Assembly (NCBI RefSeq): GCF_932526225.1 | Contig: NC_064034.1 | Span: 17,062,887 to 17,126,886, forward strand | DNA from: Nematostella vectensis | Lineage: Eukaryota > Cnidaria > Anthozoa > Actiniaria > Edwardsiidae | Direction: 5' to 3' | DNA length: 64,000 nucleotides | Shown: piece by piece, positions 34,579 through 51,951 of the stretch | Layout: each line of letters starts with the position of its first letter | How positions within the stretch are numbered: position 1 is the first letter of the stretch | Made by a program: the position numbers and the translations under genes | The notes under the pieces: generated by a model | What the model was told of the DNA's origin: nothing | Seen by the model: the letters and a program-made list of their open reading frames with translations, nothing else | The model's database searches: none

Positions 34579-36440
34579 TCAAGTGCACACTAGCACACTA
34601 CACCTTTTACCGCCACACTTACCACAACCTCTAACCTGAGTACTTTCCTCCTTAAGAGAGGAGTGCACCAACATATCCTTTAAACTCCTAGGTTTCCTAT
34701 AAGCCACCATAGGTACCCTACCAATAGCACCCCTACATCTACTAGAAGATTCTAGAACTGGCTGTAAATTACGAAGAATACCAGGTAAATTAGGTAAAGC
34801 TGGATGAAAAGTGACTACAAAAGGTACACGATCATTCTTACCTTTACGCCTGTCTTTCAATGTGTCGTCCCTAGGAATACCACAAACCTGCTGTCATAAC
34901 CCCTATCAACTAAATAACCTTGTAACTCTAATACCCTCTTTTCGAAAGAAGAGTCTTCCGAACATATCCTGCGAATACGTAGTGCCTGCCCAAAAGGAAT
35001 GCCTTTCTTACAAGCAGACGGATGACAGGACGTATGAAAAAGATATTGATGCTTATCAGTAGGCTTACTATACAGATCTGTAGATATTAACCCATCCCTA
35101 AGAGTAAGTGAAACATCCAAAACATTTACCTGAGTAGTGGACCACTCAAACGTAAATTTTATAGTTCTATGTATAGAGTTCATGTGAGCCATAAACTCTC
35201 TCAGAGCGTCCTCACCTTCAGTCCAGATCATGAAAATGTCATCGATATACCTACGCCATAAATAAGGCTTAACTGGAGAAGAGTCTATGATTTCCTTTTC
35301 AACTTTAGCCATAAAAAGATTAGCATATGATGGTGCCATTCTAGTACCTATAGCCGTACCTAATACCTGTAAGTAATGCCTCTTATTAAATACTAAGTTA
35401 TTATTCTCCAGGACAATGCGAGCTAAGTCCACAAGGTCCTCAGTAGGAATATAATCACCTGATAACTTACCACGTTTGTCCAAAGCGGCTTTAAGAGCCT
35501 CCAACCCCTCATCATGGGGTATGTGGGGGTAAAGCCCAACCACATCTGCTGTGACTAAGATAGCCCCCTGAGGTAAAGTTCCCATATATCTCACTATATT
35601 AAGAAAATGTTTAGTATCCTTAATATGGGATGGTATAGATGGCACCAAATCCTTAATATGATAATCTACAAACTCAGATATCTTTTCAGTGCAAGTATTA
35701 CACCCCGATATGACTGGCCTACCTGGGTTACCCTTCTTATGTATTTTAGGGAGGAGATAAAATCGACCTGCCCTAGGCTTACCATTGATGATAAGATAAT
35801 CTAGAGTCTTATCATCTATAAATCCATCAGCAGACAACTTACGTACCCTTCCATATACTAGCTCCGTAATATACTGCGTGAGATCCTTGGTTTCCTTATA
35901 TACCTCCTTGTCACTGAGCTGTCTTAGTGCCTCTTGAATATACTTATCCTTATCCATGACCACTACCCCAGACCCCTTATCCGCCTCTTTTATAACTATA
36001 TCCTTAGCATACCTTAAATCCTTAAGAGCTCGGCGTTCATCCTGTGTCAAATTACTATAAATCTTACCTTGTTTGGTTGAAGATACGATCTCTTCCTCCA
36101 AGGCTTTAGCGTACGCCTCTATAGCAATTTCGCGACCTTTTTCCGGACACCAAGATGATTTTTTTCTAAAAGCTGGGGTTTCCGAAAAATCTGCATCTAC
36201 GGCATCCGGATCATAAAAAAATTCCCTTAACCTTATACGCCTAACGAAATCATTAACATCCTTACGTAAAGCAAAAACATCCATTAGGAGTAGGACAAAA
36301 TTTAAGACCCTTAGAAAGAAGAGCAACCTCCCAACGGCTAAGTTCCCGGCTAGATAAATTAACAACTACGTTAAGACCCATAGTAGACTCCCCCACTGTA
36401 CTAGTAACCGTATTAGTATTAATAGTTTCTGGAATAGACC
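34579..36440 (-). pseudogene. Penelope-like retroelement: reverse transcriptase and linker, frameshifted
   Basis: A long open frame at 36365-34857 encodes a Penelope-type RT: N-terminal DVFALRKDVNDFVRRIRLREF, ADKGSGVVVMDKDKY, LPKIHKKGNPGRPVISG, motif A DVVGLYPHIPHDEGL, motif B GTAIGTRMAPSYANLFM, catalytic YIDDIFMIW, and the SKPTDKHQYL block. Upstream, a shifted frame gives LSKGLKFCPTPNG, so about one base was gained or lost near 36288. A second shift near 34860 separates the RT from its conserved linker (FHPALPNLPGILRN, then CGKCGGKRC). The GIY-YIG endonuclease expected next is absent on this strand; it lies inverted at the other end. Confidence 0.9.
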
Positions 36441-36930
36441 CTTTCTTAAGACAGGGCGGGAGTTTCGCAGTACAGTTACTAATAAGAAATATGTCACTAA
36501 TTTTGACTTGGACTGTAACTCAGATTTTGTTGTTTATCTAATTACTTGCTCTATGTGTAGCAAGCAATACGTAGGGTCTACTATCAATAGTTTTAGGAAG
36601 CGTTTTAATAATCATAAAAGTAGGTTAAATAAGCACCCTAGTTTACCGGTTAGTGAAAGAGTTAAGGATGACCTTATCTATCAACATTTTCATTGCGACA
36701 ATCATTTAGGTCTTAATAATGTTATGGTACAACTTATAGATAAGTGTAACTCTGAGGCTCAGCTTAGGGAAAGGGAAGGCCAGTGGGCTTATCGGCTTAA
36801 GTCTATCTACCCGCGGGGTCTTAATAGTGATGTCTTATTAAAGACGAAAATTTGGCAGAGTCGATTTCCAGTTTTTGGTGTATTGTATTCATTGTTCTGG
36901 TACGAGATCGCGACAGTTTGGGCTTTTTGA
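36440..36930 (+). pseudogene. Penelope-like GIY-YIG endonuclease part, inverted relative to RT
   Basis: A plus-strand frame contains RPFLKTGREFRST, then VVYLITCSMCSKQYVGST (GIY-YIG core with the CxxC pair typical of Penelope elements), FRKRFNNHKSRLN, and REGQWAYRLKSIYPRGLN. It is the expected C-terminal half of the element whose RT lies on the minus strand immediately to the left. The domain looks uninterrupted, but it has no RT in its own orientation. Confidence 0.88.
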
Positions 36931-36945
36931 TTCTACTAGCACACT

Positions 36946-37140
36946 AGCGACATAACGACATGGGCGCGCGCACTCTGTTTAGCCCGACATAACGACATGG
37001 ACATAACGACATAAGAGAAACAAACATGTTTTTTCTCTTATGTCGTTATATCCATGTCGTTATGTCGGGTTTATGTCAAAATGTCGAACCATTCACACTT
37101 GAATATACGAAGAGTGCGCGCGCCCATGTCACTAGTGTGC
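36946..37140. repeat. GC-rich palindromic repeat with nested long hairpin
   Basis: Outer inverted words 'gacatgggcgcgcgcactc' occur at about 36958-36977 and inverted at about 37110-37130. Inside, arms at 36983-37020 and 37031-37069 are almost perfect reverse complements built from 'gacataacgacat'. Related sequence (gacataggcgcgcgcacc) sits just left of the Penelope insertion near 34560, so the retroelement may have entered such a repeat. Confidence 0.78.
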
Positions 37141-37228
37141 ACCAGAGGCATTAGAGCAGCCCGCGCCTTTGTCGTCATGTCGCCAGTGTGCCCATAAATG
37201 TCCTATGCACAATTTTTCCTGCGTTGCG

Positions 37229-37488
37229 TTGCGAGCACAGGTAGCCCAAGCTCATTATATGTAATTTGACGGGCAAAATTAAAAATCTTCAAAATTGTGT
37301 ATTTATGAATAAAATGACTTGCAATGACTCACTTGTGTCGTTTATTACTCGACCGAGTTTGAAGCCATTCGGCAGGAATATCACAGGGTTGCTGAGTTTT
37401 CTCCCCCACTATAAATATTATATTTTGAAGATTTTAAATTAAGACCGTCAAATTACATATAATGAGCTTGGGCTGCCTGTGTTGCGAG
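37229..37488. mobile_element. 246-bp MITE with 7-bp target duplication
   Basis: The element is 37236-37481 with ends CACAGGTAGCCCAAGCTC and the inverse (CACAGGCAGCCC...). TIRs of about 45 bases include 'attatatgtaatttgacg'. Perfect TTGCGAG duplications at 37229-37235 and 37482-37488. Confidence 0.85.
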
Positions 37489-37756
37489 TGGCAGGAAAAT
37501 TACGCGCGTATCGTCTTTTTGCAACTTACAATGCTTTTTTCTTGTTGCGTAGCAAGGTGAAAGAATATTGCGAATGAAATTGCTTCTCCACATAGCAATC
37601 TTTGTAAACGAACATATTTCGTCAAAAAAGTCGTTTTATTTTCAATTCAATCGAATTTTGGCTTCTATATTTAACATTATATATTCCTTTATCTAATAAA
37701 AAATCTTATCCTATTCGCGTTGATAGTGTTTATTCCTTTAATTTTATTTGCCATAC

Positions 37757-38285
37757 AGCGAAAACCTGCGAGTAAGAACCTTGATTTTACAGCTACGATG
37801 CCACAGAACACGCGCTCATTAGGTTATTTTAGTGAGCCGTACATTCCCGTACAGCCCGCTAAGAAACAACGCAACACTGGTAAGGGGCGTGGTATTTTTG
37901 AAAAGAACAAATTAAAAACCGTGATCCGTGATTGATACCTTCGCCGTGGTTCGTGAATGGCGAAATTTGATCAGCGTGAAACGTGATTTATGCTCTTTAA
38001 AAATCGTGAATTGTGATTTTCGAGTAAAGATTGATCCTTGTAGTCAGTCTATCGTGAAACGCGATTTCCGATTTTTGAAACTCGTGAAACGTGCTGGGAT
38101 CCCCCTTACCGCCCCTGTGTGATGGAAAAGCCTATCAAAACGCTAAACAATAAATACATTATTGACGTCGTCATTATTGACCGCACACTCGGTCAATGAG
38201 TGGTAAACATTTTTCCAAAATAAATTAGTCGAAACGGGTTCTTATACAAATGGTGCCGACCCTTTTTTTACTCGCGGGTTTTTAC
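37757..38285. mobile_element. Possible degenerate TIR element
   Basis: 'aaaacctgcgagtaagaacc' at 37759 is matched inverted near 38262-38285 (ttactcgcgggttttt). The interior has tandem variants of 'cgtgaaacgtgattt'. A 71-codon frame at 37720-37935 has no recognised domain. Confidence 0.4.
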
Positions 38286-38496
38286 TGCATCATCCACACC
38301 ATACCTTAATTTGGCATACACCATCATTATATCTCCCTAAATATAACAGAACACAATTGAAGTGGGTTGTTATACCCAATACCGCCATATCTTACTCCCC
38401 CTCTTTAATAAAGACCCCCGCTCCAAACAGGGTTGTTAGTTGCCTTGGACTATTTGTGACGCAATTGCTCGGTGGGTCACGTGTACACGGTCCAGC

Positions 38497-45474
<6,978 letters not shown>

Positions 45475-45486
45475 TTTGGTTGCGAG

Positions 45487-45496
45487 GTCACGTGAC
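45487..45496. promoter_or_regulatory. GTCACGTGAC palindrome directly upstream of the PRKAA start
   Basis: A perfect 10-base palindrome GTCACGTGAC lies 13 bases upstream of the PRKAA ATG (45474, minus strand). It equals the extended E-box / CLEAR element bound by TFEB/MITF and USF-type bHLH-zip factors. Function is inferred from motif and position only. Confidence 0.6.
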
Positions 45497-45616
45497 TTGA
45501 TTGTTATCGCTTGCCCAGGGTTGTGTGCGTACTTTGGGGTATTCAGGGTTTCCTTGATTGTTTGTTATAAACAGGCTTTGATTTTTTTAGTATGTTTAGG
45601 CGGATACACAGGGGGG

Positions 45617-45802
45617 AGTCCAGACCTGGGACTCTCTTTGCGCTCGATATGCTCGACATTCACGCGAGCCAGAATGTCGAGCGCAAAGAGAGTCCCAGGT
45701 CTGGGCTAACACGGGGTGGCACTACCCTAGGTACCAGGTCTCCCATACGCTCCGAGCTTCGCGGCCCCGTCGCTACAGAGCCTCTGGTACCCAGGGTAGG
45801 GG
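45617..45802. mobile_element. Two adjacent palindromic MITEs upstream of PRKAA
   Basis: First palindrome: arms 45620-45660 and 45671-45704 (ccagacctgggactctcttt and inverse). Second: 45723-45740 and 45782-45799 (taccctaggtaccagg / cctctggtacccagggta). Both are GC-rich against an AT-rich background. They lie in the PRKAA/FAM32A intergenic region. Confidence 0.75.
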
Positions 45803-46639
45803 GCACAGGTTGTTGGCCAAAAAGTGTATCATTTCTTATTAAAAAATCTTTAAGCTTTTTCCATAGATGTAGATGTAGATGTTTTATAATTGGTACCAAT
45901 GACTTTTGTTACACAGGTCGTTTCAACCAATGAATTTCTATTACGTATTTCTTTTCCTTGTACACATACACACAAAAAAATTGCTTTGCAACAGCCTTTT
46001 GCACCTTTTAAGGTGGGTTTAAGAGTAAATGAAAAAGCTGTTCCTTGTTGTGGAATCTAATAATTTTTTTTTCAGATGTATCAACCATTTCTTTCCTAAG
46101 GCTATCATAAATGGGACCCTCAGCAGCAAGTGCCACTCATCTTCTGTTTCGTCTGGCAGAGTCTTTCCTCCGGGCTGCGGTATAGTCTGGAGTACCGTCC
46201 AGTCTCTATTTCTAACTTATTACAACTTATTCTTAGGCGTGTCATCTCTTCTCTATGATGCATTAAACATTAAATAGGTACGTTTCCTTGTCATATTTTG
46301 TTTTAAACTAACTGTAAGTTCTAAGTTTGTTCTTTTATCCGGGCTTTGTGACAGTTAAAAATGTCAGCTTCATAATTTTGGAATTCAATGTCTTGAAGCC
46401 TTTGCTTAAACAAATATTGCTGTGCTTTTTCTCAATTTGTCTCAATTATTTTGGAGTTCCCCCAGAGATAACACAGTCCCACCGAAGACGCCATGGCTTT
46501 GCCTTAATATACCAGTTTGATTTGTAGTTTCCGGGGGTGGTCAAACACTCCGTCGCCCGCCGACAGGAAGCAGTCACCTTGTGGTTTCCCTGTGGCATCT
46601 CCCATGGGTCCTTGCGGTACTAAAGACAAACAAGACAAG
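45803..46639. promoter_or_regulatory. Intergenic region of divergent PRKAA and FAM32A
   Basis: The two start codons are 1165 bases apart on opposite strands. No further gene or bounded element was seen; both 5' UTRs and promoters should lie here. Confidence 0.45.
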
Positions 46640-49600
46640 ATGGCCGATGCATACGAAGCTGTTCGAGGTTCACTCAAGTTAAAAGGAGTTGCCGATGGCG
46701 GCGTGAAAAAGTAGGTCCATGGTGTTGTTTGTTTGGACGTATAGAAGTAGATTTCTAGAACGAATACAATTCCCAAATATTTTATTAGTAGAACATGAGA
46801 AAATCCCGGACCTTATTATGGACTGGATGAAGGTTTGCACTACAATTTCTCGCGAACAAACACGATCGAGTCTTTGGTTTTAATAGCTAGAAATCAATGA
46901 CAATGTTTAATATAATTAATCAACATATATGATTAAGATTTCATGTTTAAATTAGAGAGAAACAAATTGTTTTGCTTACTTAATTTGGGCGCTCTAAAGT
47001 TATTATATTTACTGTACCTTTGACTTTTATCTTATTACGGACTTAAAGATACGAGTACGGTTACGAGTACGTCGACGGTAGAAAATAATTAATTTAATTT
47101 AAAAATTGAAAGGCTGCACGTGAAAACGCGTTCTGTCTGATAGATTTCGAACCGTTCTCCGCCAAAACATGACCTGAAATTACAAGTTTTACGGTCCGGC
47201 GCAGTTGGAGTATTAATTTTACCTTTCTCTGTTTCCTATTCTAGAAATAAAGTTTACAGTTAATTTCAGTTTGTTTCTGAATATAAAGTCTAGGTAATTT
47301 CATCCAAACTATTGTGGAATTTGTCTCCAAGCGTTAAAGTGTTATCTCAGTCCTAGCCGTTGTCGCATCTTAACATCCATATAATCATGAAAACAATGCA
47401 AAAGTCATGCTAGCTTGCTCTCAGGCAGCAAGACCCCATGTTTTTTCACACTGATTGGCTAATTTGACAGCTCATCAAATAAAGAGACAAAAAATCTAGA
47501 CTCATCCCTTAACACTATGCACTCCCCACCCATTTCAGAACCACTTTTAAGACTTAATATAGATTAAGGCATTGCCTAAAAGCGGAGCTCCAAACGACCA
47601 AATCTTTGCTTATTTCCCCTTTATGATTTAAATAATATTAAATGTTATTATTATTTCTGATTTTGACGACGTCAACGATTTCACAGATCACACGACCAAC
47701 TTGTTATACCCCCTTTCCCCCACATCTAAATAACACATATCAAGTTTAGTTGTCATACAATGTTTCGTCGTCAGGGTAGTTTTAATTTATTGATGTCATC
47801 GATGACGTCACATGACCATCTAGTTTCTACTAATGACGTCACAATCACGTGACCATATTGGTGCACCCCCCTTGACACAAACATGACACCTGCCAAGTTT
47901 GGTTGTAAAACAACGTTTCTTTCGAGAGATATGAATGATTTTGCTTTTAATCATGTTTTTGCTTGAAGTGAGGTCATCAATGACGTCACACAATGCATTA
48001 CCATATTGTTGCATCCACCTTGACACCTACATGACACCTACAGAGTTTGGTTGCCATACTATGTTTCCTTCATGAAGTATGGATATTTTTTATTTTGATG
48101 ACGTCAGAATATTTTTGCTTCAAGTGACGTCATTGATGACGTCACAATCATGTGACCATATTGGTGCACCCCCCTTGACACATACATGATACATACCAAG
48201 TTTGGTTGTCATATGATGTTTCATTTAGGAGATATAAATATAGATATGACATCAGGGTAGTTTTTCTTAAAATGACGTTATTGATGACATCACGCATCAT
48301 GTGACCATATCTTGGCACCGCCCTTGATACATACATGACACCTACCAAGTTTGGTTGTCATTTGATGTTTCATTTAGGAGATATAAATATAGATATGACA
48401 TCAGGGTAGTTTTTCTTAAAATGACGTTATTGATGACATCACGCATCACGTGACCATATCTTGGCACCGCCCTTGATACATACATGACACCTACCAAGTT
48501 TGGTTATTATACATATTTCTTTCATGAGATATGAATGTTTTTTTTATTTTGATGATGTCAGCATTTAATTGCAATTATTACTAGAAGAAGTCTGCTATAG
48601 ATTATCTGCTCTTTAGGGATTTTAATAATGGTCTTTGGTAACGGTAAAGGTCCGAAATTTTAGTCATTTGTTCTCTCTTAGGGTTGATTTAGCCGCCTCT
48701 TTAAAAGGTTTTAAATTAGAGAATGAGACAACCTTGATGTGCTTGATATGTCTTGATATTCAAAGCTGATTTCTTTCTGGCACTGGCCTTTGCAAAGGAA
48801 GAATAAATTTTTTTTGTTGAATAATAACTTGGAACTTGTTAGAATTCCGTGTTTCACTCGGGAACCCATCTTACACATTTGAATAAAGTCTTTAGCTTGC
48901 ATGGGAAGTGTGCTTAGAATTGCTGTTTTGGTTTAAGTTATAAGTAAATACGCATGAATCAAACACGTTGCATGTTGGCCATTTTGTTAACTTTTTCAAT
49001 GGCTGTGATTGGTTTAATTTGACAGCCCCTGACACTGTCATTTGACAAGTAACGTCAAGCGTGAAAGGGGTGGAATGCAAAAGCAAGTGTGAAGACATAT
49101 GTTACCAATATTTTCAGGAAAAAGAAGAAAAATAAGAACAAAGCCAAACAGCTTGTTGAGACTGCCAGAAACACTGAGAAAGAAGAGCAGAAAAGTGGGG
49201 ATGAAGAAGGGACACCTGTAGACGACCGTACCCCAGCACAGAAGGCTTATGACAGACTTCAAGAAAAAAGAGTATGTTTGTTTACTTCCCTCCCCCTTCA
49301 AGAAAAAAGAGTGTTTCCCCTCCTCCCCCTTCAAGAAAAAAGAGTATGTTTACCCACCTCCTCCTTCAAGAAAAAAGAGTATGTTTGTTTACCCTTAGAT
49401 AAAAAAGAGTACATATTTGTTAGTTTACCCCTCCCCCTTCAAGAAAAGAGAGTATGTTTGTTTACCCTTAGATAAAAAAGAGTACATATTTGTTAGTTTA
49501 CCCCTCCTCCTTCAAGAAAAGAGAGTATGTTTGTTTACCCTCAGATAAAAAAAGAGTACATATTTGTTAGTTTACACCTCCCCCTTCAAGAAAAGAGAGT

Positions 49601-50759
49601 ATGTTTGTTTACCCTTAGATAAAAAAGAGTACATATTTGTTAGTTTACAACTCCCCCTTCAAGAAAAAAGATGTTTGCATAAGTTTACCCTTCGATAAAA
49701 AAGAGTACATATTTGTTAGTTTACCCCTCCCCCTCCAAGAAAAAAGATGTTTGCATAAGTTTACCCTTAGATAAAAAAGAGTACATATTTGTTAGTTTAC
49801 CCCTCCCCCTCCAAGAAAAAAGATGTTTGCATAAGTTTACCCCCTCCCCTCCCTAACTGCATGTATGCTACTAGACAGTTGCAAGCAGCATCTTTTGAAT
49901 ACAGTTCTTTAGTGCATTTAAACTTTGAAATGTTATTCATTTTCAAAATGGTTGTGTATTCAGTTCCTAGAGTCTGATTTTGGCCCCAGCACTCTGATTG
50001 GATATTGAAATAAAAACTTGTCTGATTGGCTGATACTCTCTTGTGATACAAAAGTGTTTCTTTTATTCCCTTCGAAACGCAGAAGGCCCTCACTAAACGA
50101 TCAAGAAAACATCAAAGTTTGAATAAGCTCTTTCTTAATCATTCAAAGTACAAGAAGATCACAGAGTGACTTAAATATACCCACTCATTAAATCAGACAT
50201 TCCCCCCCCCCCCAGGATTTCCCTTCATTTTTATTTTTTTGGGGAGGGGGCTGTCAGAGAGAATATAGGGCATTGAACAGCCACAAAAAGATACATCTCA
50301 ACCATACATTACTCCAATTTATCCTTATTTGAAAAAGATGTAGACACAATTTTTCTAAATGCTCCTTTTTTAAACTTTTATTCTTTGTTATTCAGGCTGC
50401 TGAAAGGATTCTAAAGAAAGCAGAGAAAACACACAAACAAAGAGTAGAGGTAAAATAATGTTTGTGCAAATGTTTTGTTGTTGGCAAAAGAAAAAGCTAA
50501 CTTCTCATAACCTCCATTTTTTTTCAAATTTTGCCCACGTTGATACATGACCTAATTTCAAATGACAGAAAAAAGGTGTTCAAGTCACTATTGGTAGGAA
50601 GTGAAGGGCATGTGTTTGATGTTAGTTTCACAATTGTAGTTTCCATTATTTGTGTTTTTTTAAAATACATGTTCTTTCCTTTTTTTCCAGAAATTTAATG
50701 AATATTTGGATGAGCTAACAGAACATTATGACATCCCTAAAGTCAGTTGGACGAAGTAG
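46640..50759 (+). CDS. FAM32A: FAM32A, spliceosomal exon-ligation factor (4 exons)
   Basis: Exons 46640-46710, 49118-49271, 50396-50449 and 50691-50759 total 348 bases, 115 aa, close to the usual length. The N-terminus has GSLKLKGVADGGVKK followed by a lysine-rich run; the middle has DRTPAQKAYDRLQEKR; the C-terminus has ERILKKAEKTHKQRVE and the near-invariant LTEHYDIPKVSW ending in TK. Known biology: in humans it is a metazoan factor of the post-branching (C*/P) spliceosome whose tail reaches the active site during exon ligation. AATAAA at 51362-51367 is a candidate poly(A) signal. Notably, its own exon 2 donor has been tandemly copied into the intron. Confidence 0.96.
47690..48560. repeat. 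Diverged satellite in FAM32A intron 1, with TGACGTCA and TCACGTGA-like words
   Basis: About five to six imperfect units of roughly 150-170 bases. Each has 'tgatgacgtcac…catgtgaccatattggtgcacc', 'cttgacacatacatgacacc', 'accaagtttggttgtcat' and 'gagatatgaat'. Two adjacent units (around 48190-48350 and 48310-48480) are nearly identical, showing recent duplication. The density of CRE-like palindromes is striking but may be passive. Confidence 0.85.
49258..49845 (+). repeat. Array of FAM32A exon 2 end plus donor
   Basis: Starts with the exon 2 junction CTTCAAGAAAAAAGA followed by GTATGTTTG (donor at 49272) and repeats CTTCAAGAAAA(A)AGAGTATGTTT about six to ten times, alternating with 'ttacccttagataaaaaagagtacat' segments. 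Composite period is about 75 bases. Many copies keep the exon end and an intact GTATGT donor. Confidence 0.93.
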
Positions 50760-51951
50760 CATCTCAGAGCATTAAAAAGATGCACTCATAAGGCTGCCAT
50801 TTCCTTATTGATATGGTTATGTATATATTAAGACTCACTACAAACAGCCTAAAGAAACCATGTTTAGCCAGTCAATTCAGTCAGACAGCAGGTCTGTAGG
50901 CTGGGGGTGATAATTATACAAATGAGAAAGATTCCCAAAAACGTTCTTATGACAACTCAAGACAAGGCGAGTGTAACTTAAGAATATCCTTCGCAACTAA
51001 GTGGAACCCCCATCCCAAATCCACCCTACAGGTATAGTTCTCTGTATAGCTTTATCTGCCTAATGACCACTCTGTACAAGGTAGCAGCTTTTCTATCCTA
51101 TAGGTACATCAAAGACATTCTGTGGCAACTCCACAGCTCTTGTATTATGTCTAGCTGCTTTGTATGGCTAAGGGATGACAGTTGTGTGGCAACAAGCTTG
51201 TTTCCACTTTGATTTCCTCTATTTTTCTAGCTTATTAGTGTTGAGATTCTTAAAAAAACATTTTTAAACAGCTAGAAATCATGGCAGATGTTGAAATAAG
51301 TACAAGGCAAAACAACATTATGTAACTACTTTTATGCAACCTGTATCATATTTTTGCCTGCAATAAAAAGTATTGACAAAAATATCATATCTCTGTCCCC
51401 ATTATGTTAGTATCTTTTAAGAATTAAATAGAAATTGTTTTGGGAAAATTCCAATGTCATCGTTCACCTAGCCTTTCAACAAAAGGTGATGACACTCCCA
51501 CAGAATTAAGACAATTTAGGCACGTACACAGGATTGGCTGAGGGGTGCGCAGTCATCGGAAAAGGCAGTATTTGAACATTACCCACTTTTTGGCAGCCAA
51601 AATGACGAAAAAAAGAGTTTTTTCCCCTCTTTGTGGTGTTTTAGGAGGTTAATTGAGCTTGTTTTGGAAGCTGTTTTGAAGTGACAATGCAGCTATGTTA
51701 TCCTGGTATATTTTTTGGTATTTTTTGGTTCTTCTCGTTCTTTGTGTGGAGGTGCGGATATTGTTCATTTGCCCAATTAAATTGCAGCTTGTAAGAGCTG
51801 CGTACTGACCCGAGAAAGCAGGCCTCTGCTAACGGCAAGACCAACGCACTCGGTAAAAAAAATGTAAAGAAAGTTTTGTTTGCCTGTTTTAACATTTCAC
51901 GAGCGAAGTCCTGGGCAGACCTGGTGACGTCATAGGATCATCAGATCCAAG
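50760..51951. other. FAM32A 3' UTR and ORP9 upstream region
   Basis: The 3' UTR probably runs to near the AATAAA at 51362-51367. The rest is AT-rich, without a recognised gene, up to the ORP9 start. Confidence 0.55.
51925..51932. promoter_or_regulatory. TGACGTCA (CRE) just upstream of the ORP9 start
   Basis: A perfect CREB/ATF palindrome 19 bases before the ORP9 ATG at 51952. Common in housekeeping promoters; use is inferred. Confidence 0.5.

Noticed and set aside
35607-35804. Plus-strand ORF inside the Penelope RT
   Set aside because: Antisense to a recognised RT domain.
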